From positions 65,854,566-65,918,565 of the forward strand of contig CM060174.1 of the NCBI GenBank assembly GCA_030549775.1: a stretch of 64,000 nt of DNA, in the 5' to 3' direction. Shown here in pieces: positions 37,220 to 49,475 of this stretch. A program made the translations under genes and the position numbers. The stretch's first letter is position 1; the number at the start of each line of letters is the position of its first letter. This stretch comes from Tamarix chinensis (Eukaryota; Streptophyta; Magnoliopsida; Caryophyllales; Tamaricaceae). The notes under the pieces are model-generated. The model did not search any database. It worked only from the letters and a program-made list of their open reading frames with translations, and was not told where the DNA came from.

Positions 37220-40200
37220 TATAACACCCTAGAATGTACTACTTAAAATTTTTAATTTTTATGGAACCTTTAATTACATAAAATAATAGGTGTTACTACC
37301 ATACTTAGTTTAAGTTTGGTATCCTCTACCATCCATATTGTAAATTCTCAAACTAAAAATTTATTATACATAAATAACATTTACAACATACGAAAAAAAT
37401 ATAGACTTTATTAAAAATTACATTAGCCTGATAAATACAGAAGAATCTGGAAAATCCATTTTAATATCAAAAAAGGAGAAATAGCAAGGGACTTAAGATT
37501 TTGAGAAATACTCAGATCAAAAGATGCTTGAGCGAGCACAAGATAGTCCTAACTCTCAACCATCTACTAGAAGCCATCAAGCTGAACCTTGAAAATATTC
37601 CTGTAAGGTAAATACTACCCATTAAATAGGCAGAGGACTGTGAACGGAACCAATAAATACCACGGAATTGAGTAAGCCATTACAAAACACTAAAATGTAG
37701 TTCACATAGGGCACATATATACAATAACATAGCAAAGATATATCAGGGAAATCATACAATAATAAAATGGCCACAAGGACACTGGGGTAACTACTAAAAG
37801 AACAATGCTTATGAATTCCAAATCCGTAGTAGTGCACTAAGGCAACTACCGGATAAACTCATCCAAATCAATTCCAAATACTAAGGTAGGGCATGGAGTA
37901 AAATACCAAACCACATGCCAAAATGGGGTAGCACACAAAGGCAACTACCAAACTAATAACCTTGAACAAATTCATTACATTCTTACAAACAAGTTACTTA
38001 TATTTTTAATTACTTGAGGGGGATACAATAATAAGCAAGAGACATAAAAATCTATGGGTCATACTGGTGCACAACATAACACGATACCCTCCAACCATCT
38101 AACCTAGAGACATAATAATACTGTGGTTATACTGGTGCACAAGGAAACATAGTGTCCTCCCAGCCTAAGATATCTAATCATTAAGTTTTGGTACCCCCTA
38201 TATGGCTCGTATGTTACTTATAAAGTAGACTAGGGCCTTAATGGGATATAATGACACACCAATGAACTAAATAAATTGAGGGCTCCTACCTCATCTCTAA
38301 GATAGCTACTCCTAAAGAGCAACCATTCCTAAACTCGAGGTCTTCCAATTTAAGTATTAGTATCTTTATAAGGTGATCATATATTTCACACATATTGCAC
38401 AATTATTTCCATTTCTATAATTATTAAGGTAAAACCTAAGGGCATTTTTCTATATCAAAGTCAAAGTCAATACTAAGGAAAACCTATCTAATGTCTAAGT
38501 GCATCTTATGTCTAATTGATCACCAATGATATGTTAGCTCAAAATTTAACAAAATGCCCTTAAAACTCTAACTTTAACATTTTGTTCAATTGTGTACCAC
38601 ACATCATCAGTACAAGCAATTTGTCATGAATAGCCTAAAAGCCAATGATTCACATTATTTTAGCATGTAGGTAATATTTGTGATCTAGTAATTAATTATT
38701 TTTTTCACTTTTCATGCATTTAGTTGGTAATCTTTGTGATCTAGCAATTAATTATATTTTTTACTTTTTATGTATTTAGTAAGCTACGACCACAAACCCT
38801 AATCATACATTTCTAATGTGTCATATGTTCCATGTAACATATACATTATTTATGACATTTAATAGGGCTATTAACATTTTGGTGAATGTGAGGAGGCATT
38901 CCTAACCCTAGATCATATGAGTAGCAATTATTATATTCTAATCTTAATCATACGTGCATACTTTTATAGTATCAACCCTAGCCACTATGTAATGATGTTC
39001 ATGGAGAACTTATCATGGAAATCACCTAATAACTTAACAACATTACAAATCCTAACAAAGCCCTAGACATGCATATGTTAATCATTCAATAAATTACACA
39101 AGCGTATATGATACGTTGGATATGTGCCAATAATTTAATATCCTACTTTCATGTTTCACACCTATTCATCACACTTGCATACATAATGTATAACTTCAAC
39201 ATGGGACACATACATATAACCTTTTAAAATGCATGCATAAATAATACCCTAACATATAATGTCTTTTCTGTGCAGCCACATGATTTTACATCTTAGTAGA
39301 ATGATACGATTTACCTCTTATCCAAGAAAGATTCTAGAGAAAGATCCATACAAATTTAGCCTCCACTCAACCTCTTCAAAACCCTTAGTATATAATATAA
39401 TACATCAATAACTAAGAATTACTTAACATGGAAATAGAGGAGAGGGTTAGAAAATAACCTGAAGGGATAGCCCTCAAGGTAATAGTATAGCAAGGAACAA
39501 GACACACAAGGAGGTGAGTAAGGAACAATGGACATAAGAAAAGGTGCGTGACAGTGGAGGAGCCAAGGAAAAAGGGGAAAAATTCAGTTAAAAGGGTCGA
39601 ATAGTGGAGGTGAGGTGCTGTGGAAAATGCTAAAGCTAGGAGAAATGTATGGAAACTTTGGTTGTGGTAGAGAGTGATGTGCAATAATTTTGGCCAAAGC
39701 TGAAGAGGGTGCAATAGAGGAGAGTGTTGTAGCTAGGTTATGGTTGATTTTAATGCTACAAGGGGGTGGGGGATCTATAGGAATGGCCTATGGAGAGATG
39801 GTAGCTTTGGTGAATGTTATCATATGGTGGTGGGGTGTTGTGGTGACTTTTGCTAAAGGAAGGGGTAGGGAACATCTCTTTGTGCCGATGGTTGGGGGTG
39901 GTGAATGGCTAAAGTTGCTGGTGCATAAGGGAAGGACAAAAAGTGGAGGATTGCAAGAAGTTTAGCTAGTGGTTGTGGGGGATTTTTAGTATGGATCATC
40001 GATGGTGGGGGTGGTGCTTTAGTGAGGGCTATGGAAGGGGAGTTGGGGGGTTTTTTGGTGATGGTGAGGAGGAGGGAAAGAAAGAGGAATGTGGTACATT
40101 TGGGAGGTGAAATTTGATAGAAATAATTAGAGAGAGAAGGAGGTTGTTCAAGCACTAATGTGTTATATATACACACACACACACATCTATGTATAGAGGG

Positions 40201-40645
40201 AGAGATGAGGTGAAGTATGGTCAGCAAGCCAACCCATATGCATAATAGGTGGGAGCTAATGGGGTAAGGTAAACCCAATGGAGTATGAGGCATGGTGAAA
40301 CCATGTGCAGGGGTGATGATATGGAGGTGGAAAAGAGATAGGGTAGGTGGGGAAGGAAAAATAAGAGAAACAAAAGCAAAAAAGGAGAAATAAATTGTTT
40401 GGGTTGAAAATTAGGTTTAGGTTAAAATAATTTATATTAGGGCATAAATTAGGATTAAATTCAATAGCCCCATTTTTATCTCAAATTTTACCCTAATTAA
40501 CTTATATCTAATGTGTTATAATAATACACATAATAATAATAATAATAATAATATGTTTAATATATAACCTATTAGTTTACCTATTAAATCTAATTACACA
40601 TAATTATCATTTTATAATTCAGGTTTCTAAAAATGAGGTATTATA
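37220..40645 (-). mobile_element. Solo giant LTR 'B' (3,426 bp) inside Athila integrase
   Basis: On the plus strand begins TATAACACCCTAG and ends GAGGTATTATA, both ends carrying transitions from TG...CA. Perfect 5-bp duplication ATAGA at 37,215-37,219 and 40,646-40,650. The integrase zinc-finger reading continues across it (LQ-SGVYY then PNLFKDV). Orientation is minus, from the GTGTTACTACCATACTTAGT block near the left end. A duplicated unit of about 65 bp at 38,045-38,165 (CATACTGGTGCACAA type) corresponds to duplications in LTRs A and E. The G-rich stretch 39,440-40,370 is the counterpart of the leader block. No element gene is present. Confidence 0.87.
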
Positions 40646-42610
40646 ATAGACACCGGATTAGAGAATTTTTGAAGAAATCTTAGAAGTACTGGTGTGAACC
40701 CCATAAGGCGAAGAATGATAATGAGATATGATACTTTTAACTTCCGCTTCAGGAAGACATCTTCTATAAACTTCATCTGCACATTTCTTATAGAGATAAG
40801 GCTTATCTCAATAATATTGCTTGACATATACAAGGAACTTCTTCTTTTGTTGATAAGACAAATTTGGTGGCATCACTCGACATGTTCTATAGTTTACAAA
40901 ATCTGCAAACCAAGAGGTGAACAAGCTTATAATTGCCAAAAGATTGTTATATAAAAATGAATAATCATATGGAGTGTTATCCCATTCACTTCTATCCATT
41001 TATTTCCTTAACCTTGAGAGATTATCAACCACTACATTTTTTGTACCCTTATTATCCTAAATGTCAAGGTCAAACTCTTAGAGTAAAATGATCAATCAAA
41101 TTAGGCATGGCCATACGTCCTTCTTGGTCAACAAATATTTAAGGTTTGCATGGTTAGTTAAAACTATAATCTTTGATCCTACTATGTATGATTACAATCT
41201 TCGATCCTATTAAGTACGATCAAAATTTTTGTAGTACAAATTCCATGGCCAATAGCTATTTCTCAGTTGTATTATAGTTTACTTTAGCATCATTAAGAGT
41301 TTAATCTGTATAAAAAATTACATAAACCCTTCCATCTTTTCTCTTCCTAAGGACCGCTTCCATAGTATAATCACTTACATCGCTTATCACCTCTAATAGA
41401 ATACTCCAATTAGAAGGTTGCATCACCAGAGTAGTTGTGAATGCCTCTTTTAACTTGTTGAAAGCATCTAAACAAGATTATTTAAATTCAAAAGGTACAT
41501 CTTTGATAAGAATTGAGTTAAAGGTTTAACAATTTTTAATTTTTTTTTAATGAATTGTTGATAGAAGCCGATATGAATCAAGAAACTTCAAACACCTCTA
41601 ATAGAAATGAAAGGTGGAATCTTTTCAACAATATCAATCTTTGATTTATCTACCTCAGTGACATGACTATAGACTAAGTGATCAAGATAAATTTCTTATT
41701 ATACCATAAAATGACACTTCTTCTAGTTCAGAATGAGATTCACCTCCTTGCATCTTTCTAATACCCTGTAAAGATTGCTCAAAAAATGGTCAAAGGTAGT
41801 ACTATAAACCAAAAAAATAATCCATAAAAACTTCCATAATATGTTCAGTAAAGTTAGAAAAGATGGGCATCATGCATTATTAAAAGGTGGTAGGGGCATT
41901 ACATAAGCTAAATGGCATCCTTTAGTAGATAAATGTGCCATGTGGACATATAAATGTAGTCTTCTCTTAGTCTATTGGGTTACTTAGGATTTGGAAAATC
42001 CCACATACCCATCCAGTTAATAGAAATAAGAATGTTGAGCTAACCTCTCCAACATTTGGTCAATAAATGGTAGGGACAAATGATCTTTCTGGGTGACCTT
42101 ATTTAAGTTTATATAATACATGCACATCTGCGAACCTGTGACTGTCCTTATTGGAATCATTTATTTTTATAATTCTTAATGATGGTTATTCCAACCTTTT
42201 TAAGTACCACTTGCACATGGCTCACCTACTTAGTATTTGAGATAGGGTATATGACTCCTACGTTAAGTAACTTAGGTACCTCTTTTCTTACCACTTCTTT
42301 CATGTAAGGGTTTAATCTCCTTTGATGTTCAATGGAGGTATTGTACCCTTCTTCTAAAATAATATATTCATACATATGGAAGTATTTACACCTTAAAAGA
42401 TCATCTATAGTATAAGCAAGGGCCTCTCTATACAAATTATGAAGTTTAAGAAGTTTTTCAATTTCCACCCTCCTTAGGCTAGCATTCATAATGGTAGGGT
42501 AATTAGAGTTAGAGTCAAGAAATTCATACCTTAATGAGGAAGGGAGGGTTTTCAATTCTACTCAAGGTATTACGTCCTTTTTTTAAGGTAGGGTTGCTCA
42601 ATTCTACTTC
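40646..42610 (-). pseudogene. Athila reverse transcriptase, RNase H and integrase N-terminus remnant
   Basis: From 42,555 leftward the minus strand reads the Athila pre-RT and RT entry (LKLHNLYREALAYTIDDLL; ILEEGYNTSIEHQRRLNPYM; KEVVRKEVPKLLNVGVIYPI). Later comes the active-site region EVFMDYFF (41,817-41,828): the FMDD box is FMDY here, so a catalytic Asp is lost. CHFMV and GFYQQFIK follow. RNase H is recognisable at 41,400-41,100 (VISDVSDYTMEAVLRKRKDG; LNDAKVNYNTTEK). The integrase start is at about 41,000-40,646 (WFADFVNYRTCRVMPPNLSY, QQKKKFLVYVKQYY, then HYHSSPYGVH, the zinc-finger histidines). LTR B interrupts it directly after. Many stops and frameshifts. Confidence 0.9.
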
Positions 42611-42715
42611 AAGACTGTAATACCCCCAAATTTCACTCCTGAAAAATTTCGTTTGAGTCAAAGGTTTAGCGGAAGCGAAAGGATTAAAACTGTAAACTTG
42701 GGGGTATTACCGCCA

Positions 42716-42761
42716 CACTTAGTACCAGACCGGTTCACTCCTACCGTTCTGATACTAAGTG
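42716..42761 (-). other. Conserved LTR 3' hairpin, copy in LTR C
   Basis: On the plus strand CACTTAGTACCAGACCGGT and ACCGTTCTGATACTAAGTG pair over 19 positions with two mismatched (wobble-capable) positions, with an 8-nt loop. Located about 100 bp from the element's 3' end. Confidence 0.8.
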
Positions 42762-43264
42762 CTAAGGCTAAGCTAAACCATCATTAAGTAAGAATCATCA
42801 AAACGTAGGGTCATTCACGAAAACACGAGTCAACAACAGTTAGAATATCATTTAGGAATACAACTTATGAGTACGGTTTCAAAACAAGAAGCGTAGTACA
42901 AAATATAGCTAAATAAAATAGATCCCAAGGGACCAATATTCGGATCGCCTACTCACACAAGCCAAGCCTTCCACCCCACAATTTGTAACCGATCAAACCT
43001 GCATAGGAGGTCTGCTCCCCACCATTGGTGGATCATCCCAGGACCCTCAATCAAGGTAGTATCAGTACGGGTCCAATACTGAATAAGGGCGCTGGTGCGC
43101 TAAGGCTAAACATACAATCATACCACATAGCACACATAGCACAATCATATAAACAACATGAGATAACCTGCAAGATAAGGTTTGAATACTTTTTTGGTGA
43201 CTTATTCTTTAATCTCATTAATGATAATAAGTCCATTTCACACATTCTTCAATAATCCATGTGA

Positions 43265-43695
43265 GCACGGGGACCCCATTATTATAGCCGGTGGACCGAA
43301 AATAAAAACATAGGGCAGGACACCTCTGACCACTATTCTTACCGGTGGACCGGACTGGCCCCGCCTCAACATGGTGTTTCTCTGTAAGTACTTAGTATTT
43401 TTTTCCTAGTTTAACTTATTTACTTTGGGTCTATCGAGCCGAGGCCCCCACTATTATAGCCGGTGGACCGGAAATAAACACACAGGGCAGAACGCCTCTG
43501 ACCACTATTATAGTCGGTGGACCGGAACGAAACGCACAGGGCAGAATGCCTCTGACCACTATTATAACCGGTGGACCGGAACAAAACGCACGGGGCAGAA
43601 CGCCTCTGACAACTATTATAGCTGGTGGACCGGAACGAAACGCACAGGACAGAACGCCTCTGACCACTATTCTAACCGGTGGATCGGACTGGGCT
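43265..43695. repeat. 57-bp tandem repeats in LTR C
   Basis: One unit at about 43,267-43,340 and five more from 43,440 to 43,690 carry CCACTATTATAGCCGGTGGACCGGA followed by AACGCACAGGGCAGAACG. The period is 57 bp, a multiple of three, so 19-residue repeats are open on both strands. LTR D (50,080-50,370) and LTR A (31,400-31,550) hold diverged versions of the same CCACTATTAT-GGTGGACC core. Confidence 0.88.
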
Positions 43696-44249
43696 CGGCT
43701 CAACAGTCTTTCGCTTTATGTTATTAGTGTCTTATCCATGTCTTATTGAATCACACAACACCCTTGACATGCATAAATCATTCTCTTTATATTGTACACA
43801 TCACAACCAATAAAATCTCACATTCATAACTACACTTTAATCAATAAGTAGACATGATAACACCAACAACTCTAAGCAGCCATAACTGACCCTAATTGTC
43901 CACACCAAACCGTGGTTAACCACTCCTAACCCTATTTTACCATAACAACCATACTTAGCCATCCCGAACCTTAATTATCCTCAACAAATTACAATTAGCT
44001 ACTCCAACCCTACTTAATCACGATGACCCAGAGTTAATCACTCCAAACACTAATTCTGTCTCCTCCATACCCTTATAATACTCCATGTACTATTCTCCGT
44101 CCAAAACAGTTAAACACCCAGATCATACTTGCATTACCTTTCTTACATCCCAAATCAACCTTTCATACGTAAATTTTGCTCCCACGCAAACGTTACACAT
44201 CCCATTCAACCTCTCAAACTTTTCATACAAACCCTAAATCCCATACAAT

Positions 44250-44790
44250 CATTAACTCCCATGCAAAACCCTAACTCCACCATGCAGACCCTAATACCAC
44301 CATACAAACATTAATACCACCAAACCATAACGCCACCATGCAAACCCTAATACCATCATAAGCCATTAATACCACCATGAAATCACTAATACCACCATAC
44401 AGACCCTAATACCAGCATGCGAACCCTAATACCACCATTCCAACCATAATACCACCATGCAAACCCTAATATCATCATGCAACCATTAATACCACCATGC
44501 AACCATTAATACCGCCATAGAACATTAATACCACCATACAAACCATAACACCCCCATGCAAATCCTAATATCATCACGCATCCATTAATACCACCATACA
44601 ACCATTAATACTGCCATAGAACATTAATACCACCATACAAACCATAACACCACCATGCAAACCCTAATACCACCATAAGCCATTAATACCACCATGAAAT
44701 CACTAATACAACCATACAAACCATAATACCACCATGCGAACCCTAATACCACCATTCCAACCATAATACCACCATACATCATCAAGACTC
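44250..44790. repeat. Minisatellite of 18-19 bp units in LTR C
   Basis: About 28 units of CTAATACCACCATGCAAAC type with higher-order structure: a block of roughly 150-180 bp appears duplicated (compare 44,300-44,470 with 44,620-44,780). A faint relic is seen in LTR D at 50,940-51,060. Confidence 0.87.
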
Positions 44791-45904
44791 CCATGCATGG
44801 TTCCCAAATCTCATTTATTTCGGACATTCCTCTCACTTAAATCTTCTCTCATAGATCATGAGGTACTTAGGTCAACCTCATATCCCCCTTAGTGTTCTCA
44901 CTTCCCATTTATTTCCGGTCATCCTTATATTCCCAACTCATATTACCATTTACCCTAACATGCATGTCCTAGAGGGCCATAACATAATACATCATAAACA
45001 TCATACATATACATGTCATGCTCATGTCATGGAAGCACATACAACATACCTCAATCTCCAAGCTGCGCTACACTAAGACAAGTTATACACAAATCATATA
45101 ATACATGGCATAGCATGGCATACACAACATTCAACACATCCATGTCACACATAGTACAAGGCCATTAGCTTTATCCTTACCTAGGTAGGCACCGGGCTTG
45201 GAGCACGCTCCTCTAGCTCCTTAGGGCTCGGATCGGGGTCACCTATGAAAAGGGGAAAAAGCTAAGCATTAATTTCCCTTGCAAGTACCATCAACCCTTA
45301 TTCTAGTTTAGGATTAGGGTTTTTATTACTAAAGAGGGTATTATACAAAAACTAGGGTTTTTACCTTAGAATCAGTGTACTAAATATTAGTAGTCAAAAT
45401 ATATTTATTTTTGATACTTATTGCTACACTTATTTTATTAAACCCACTAGTTCTAATCTTGTAGTAATAGGGTTCATGCTAGCTATAGGAAAATAGTGTT
45501 AGTATTAATAAAACAGTGACACTAATGTATAGTGATAGAAACCCTAGCGTTTTAAGGCCAAATCTATTAATGGTGTCATATTTGAAATGATAATATTATA
45601 AGGTCACAGTATTGCAAGTAAACTATTCCTAAGGGTGATAATGATAATAGTTGTATATTCTTGAATAAATAAAAGGGTTCAAATGCTTTTGATTACAATA
45701 ATAAGGTAGTGATAGTAGTAATAATAGTAATAGCTAATAATAGTGTCCTAGTAATGAGGTTAGGGTTAATGTTAAATGGTATGGTAATAAGGTTCAAGTA
45801 CTCTTCTTAGTTAACAACCACATGATATTTACTAGCTTGAGTTAAGTAACATGGATAAGAACAAAAGTAGTATTATTATTAACAATAGTGATAAATGTGT
45901 TAAG

Positions 45905-45954
<50 letters not shown>

Positions 45955-46290
45955 TAATAATAATAATAATAATAATAATAATAGTAATAATAATAATAAT
46001 AATAGTAATAATAATAATAATAATGATGATAATAATAATAATACAACCAAGTAAGGGTAAGCAATAATAATAATAACCATAGTGAGGTTGATAGAAATAA
46101 TAATGATAAAATCTTAATACCAATAACAATAAGACCAAAGTTAAGTATAATACAAGTTAGGGTTTAAAAGGGATGTTAGTATTAGTAAGAAAATAAGAAC
46201 ATTAATAATAGAGACAATAATAATGGCAATAATGATAATAATAATAATAATAATAATCATCATAACAATAATAATAATAATAATAAAAGT
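45905..46290. repeat. (AAT)n microsatellite arrays in LTR C
   Basis: An interrupted AAT array at 45,905-46,045 and a second at about 46,228-46,290. The poly-Asn, poly-Leu and poly-Ile frames across them are repeat translations. Confidence 0.92.
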
Positions 46291-46369
46291 AATAATGATG
46301 ATAATAATAACAATAAGTATATTAGTATTAGTATTAGTAGAAAATAGTAGTAGTTATATAAAAGGGATA

Positions 46370-47450
46370 TTAGGGCTTGGATGAGTGGAGAACCACCTAT
46401 GGTTGGTGGTGGTCCGCCGACGGCGCGTGGCGGCGACGACGGCAGCGGTGGAGGAGGAGAAGAGGGGGAAAGATGGATGTGGTGGTTATATGGGAGGGGA
46501 AAAGGAGGAGTTTGAGGTGGGAAAATAAACAGCAGGTGAAGGGGAGTGGAGTGAGGGTGGTGGCGTGGCAAGGGGTGGCGGCGCGCGCTGGTTGGCGTGG
46601 CGGACGAGGGTGGTGGAGAGAGGTAGAAGATGAGGGAGGAAGGAGGAGAGGGAGGCAGGGGAAGATGGAGGTATGGGAAGGTAGAGGGAGGTCTGCTGGG
46701 CATTTTGGAGGGTGGAGGAGGCTCTAGTGGCGACTGGACTGGCAGTGGAAGGCGGCGCAAGGGCGGCGAAGGCTGGAGGTGGTTGTTTCGGGATAGGAAT
46801 TTTGCACGGCTAGGGCGGCACGTGCAGGGCAAGGGGAGGGGTGCTGGTGGTCTGGTTTTGTCGAGAGAGTTGTAGGGATGATAAGGGTGGGGAGAGGTGG
46901 CGGCGGCGGTCTCCGGTGACAGCGGAACACCCGTCTTTTTGAGGCGGCGGAGAGGTAGGGTTTCGGGGCAAAAATCGAAAAGGGAGCGGATCGGGGCTGC
47001 CAATGGGGGGTATTTATAGGCAATTAGAAGGGGAAAATGACAAGGGGAGAAGGAGGCGTGCGGGGCAGGTGTGCAGGTGGCGGACCAGTGGCAGGCGGTG
47101 CAGGTCCTACCATGGCAGGTTAGGTCGGGAAGGGGGAGAAAGAGGAAAGAAGATGGGCACGTGGGGAGGGAGCTGTAGGGATTGTTAGGGTCGAAAAAGG
47201 GAAAGAAAATGACAGGGAGGCAGGGGAGGATGGTCGGCGCTGGTGGCTGCCAGCGAAGATCGATTTGCAGGTCAGGGAAGAAGAAGATAGGACGGGGTGG
47301 ACCGGTCGGTCCAGGGGAAAGAAAGAAAAGAAAGAGGAGGTGGTTCGGCTGGTTGGGGCAACAAGCGACGACGGGCTGGTAGGCCTGGCACGCGAGATGG
47401 GGGAAGAAAGGGATCTAGGCCGGTAGGCTGGCCCAGTCGGGGGAGAAGAT
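46370..47450 (-). other. GC-rich U3/leader block of LTR C (no true gene)
   Basis: Purine-rich on the plus strand, pyrimidine-rich on the minus strand, with multiple overlapping open frames lacking any domain. It straddles the TATA box at 47,011-47,020 and corresponds to similar blocks in LTRs A and D. Confidence 0.75.
47011..47020 (-). promoter_or_regulatory. Putative LTR C TATA box
   Basis: The minus strand reads CCTATAAATA followed by CCCCCCATTGG. LTR D has the same motif at 54,041-54,050 in a different local context. It lies about 0.83 kb from the LTR start, so the U3 would be short and the R-U5 part about 4.4 kb. Confidence 0.6.
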
Positions 47451-47851
47451 GGTGAAAAAGAAAATGAGTAAAAGGAGGAAGAAAGAAGAAAGAAAAAAGA
47501 AAAATAAAAGAGAAAAAGGGAAAATTAATAAAATGGTTGGGTTGGGGTATTGGTCTTTATTTATTTATATATTTATTTTAGATATTTAATTTTAATTATA
47601 ATTATTTTAAGTATAATAATTAAATTCATTTTTAAATTAATTAGACTATTTTGGATAAATTGTCCTTAACTCCCATTTTAATTAGTAAAATATCCAAAAT
47701 TTTCTAAATAACTTATTTATTATTTTTTCCTTATTTTTCCTCAAGTAACTTCCTCATTATTTAATAAAGTGACCTATTTTCTTAAATTTTCTCTAATAAA
47801 TCATTATTTGCCATAATTCCTAAATTAGGATTTTTGGGGTATTTCAAAGAC

Positions 47852-48600
47852 CTTCTATCTTTTTCTTTCCTTTAGGAAAAATAGGACTTGCCTCCAATAT
47901 TTGAGCAATAATAGCGATTTCAAAATTTTCATCACGAGGAATCCCACTTCTCATTAAACACTCTTAAAGAGGGTAACTTGAGAAGCATTTAGCAAGGTCT
48001 TCCTTCACCACCATGTCAATCGAATCGATGTCCCTATAACAGGCATCATCAATCATAGAAATTTTTATAGCATTAGATAAATCAAATTCAAGTTTTTTAT
48101 CCCCAACGTTGAAAGAAAACCTTCCATTTTCAACATCAATAATAGCTCTGGTAGTATCTAGGAAGGGCTACCTATAATGAAAGGAATTTGAGAATCATAC
48201 TAAATTTCTAAGATAAAAAAATCAACAGGTATGAAAAACATACCAACCTAGATTAGTAATTCTTATAATATACCTACCAAATGTTTAACAGATCAATCTG
48301 CCAACTATAAGGATATGGTAGTTGGTTTTGAATTTCCCATTTGTAGCTTGTTACACACTGACAATGGTATTAGACTCACACTTGCACCCAAATCACATAA
48401 GGTACGGTTAATTGAAATATTACCAATAATGTAAGGAATAGAAAAAGAACTCGGATCCTTTAACTTAGGATGCACCTTATTCTAAATAATGGCACTACAC
48501 TCCTCCGTAAGGGCAACTGATTCATACTCTTCCAACTTTCTATTGTCTAAAATCTCCTTTAAAAAATTTGCATATAAAGGCATCTGAGAAATTACTTCAA
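47852..48600 (-). pseudogene. Athila aspartic protease region remnant
   Basis: The minus strand reads PLYANFLKEIL, YESVALTEECSAII, NKVHPKLKDPSSFSIPYIIG, then RTLCDLGASVSLIPLSV. The DLGAS motif at about 48,380-48,394 is the Athila version of the retroviral protease active site (D-S/T-G-A). FIIGRPFLDTTRAIIDVENG follows near 48,150, the expected flap and C-terminal region. The frame shifts repeatedly. It would mature the gag-pol polyprotein. LTR C interrupts pol just downstream, at 47,851. Confidence 0.88.
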
Positions 48601-49376
48601 CAAATAGAATGTTAAAATGTAGTTTTTCTCAATATTTCTATAAACCTCCTAAATTGCTTTTTAAGTTTAACCCCAGCTGGCCTTTGAGGGAAGGGTAGGG
48701 GAGGCTTATAAAGTGCAGTTGAAATATATTTATCAACCTTTTCCTTTTTCTTACTAGTTTTCTCCTCATCATGTATGGGTTTCTCAATATCATTGTTTAA
48801 ACTCTCATCACCACCTACCATATTAGGTCCTTCCATCTCCTTTGCACTCCTTAATATGATGGCATTAACTTGATTTTCAAGATTTGTTTTAGGTTCCCAC
48901 AGAAACATTTCAGCAAATTGAGAAGATGAGCTAACTTGTTGGGCTACCTGTGTGATTTTTTTATTCAAGCATCTTGTTATGTGAAACTAGTGAATCAACA
49001 TTAGAAGCTATATTTTTAATAACATCACTTATGATTCGGTTTTGGTATCTAAACTCATTAGTTTTCTTCTTGAACTCCTCATTTTTTGTGTGTAAGTCAT
49101 CACAAAATTCTCCATTAATATTTTCAAATTAGAATTTTTCATAAGAGGATAGGCCTTTGACTCTGAAAGCCTAGTGAAACATAATTAAACCAAGCCATAC
49201 GATTTTGGGGAGGATTTCTATAAGATAAATTTGGATGATTCCTCCACCTGGGATTAGAAGTGTTGGAAAAATGGCCCCTTTTTGATAATTTTTTTTCATA
49301 TAAATATCATGCTTATTGACACTCAAATAAGGGAAAATGGATATTCCAACTTGACACTCTAATGCAGTATGACCTA
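48600..49376 (-). pseudogene. Athila gag C-terminal part
   Basis: Reading resumes after LTR D with GHTALECQV, the end of a CCHC-type zinc knuckle, then NPRWRNHPNLSYRNPPQNRM, a typical Athila gag motif. NEEFKKKTNEFRYQNRIISD and a 118-codon open stretch (48,612-48,968) follow, containing FAEMFLWEPKTNLENQVNAI and PPLPFPQRPAGVKLKKQF, the gag-protease linker. Gag forms the virus-like particle in the cytoplasm. Stops are frequent before 48,968. Confidence 0.85.
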
Positions 49377-49475
49377 TGTAACACTCCCAAATTTACTACT
49401 GAAAATTTTTGTTTAATTGAAAGGGTTTAGCGGAAGAGAAAGGATAAAACCATAAACTCGGGGGCATTACTGCCA

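Larger units (their letters stand above)
42616..47846 (-). mobile_element. Solo giant LTR 'C' (5,231 bp) between Athila protease and RT
   Basis: On the plus strand begins TGTAATACCCCCAAATTTC and ends TTTTTGGGGTATTTCA; the ends form an inverted repeat of about 17 bp. Perfect 5-bp duplication AAGAC at 42,611-42,615 and 47,847-47,851. Minus orientation. Contents from the 5' end of the element (right to left): AT-rich start, GC-rich U3 block (47,450-47,020), a TATA box (47,020-47,011), a long GC-rich leader (to 46,370), (TAA)n arrays, an 18-bp minisatellite (44,250-44,790), 57-bp tandem repeats (43,265-43,695) and the conserved hairpin (42,716-42,761). No retroelement protein is encoded. Confidence 0.9.

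Noticed and set aside
43265..44790. CRISPR-like regular repeats
   Set aside because: Units are contiguous tandem repeats without unique spacers, inside a plant retroelement LTR.
46260..47382. Open frames of up to 247 codons in LTR C
   Set aside because: Same cause as in LTR A: GC-rich purine-skewed sequence plus AAT repeats giving poly-Leu or poly-Tyr.
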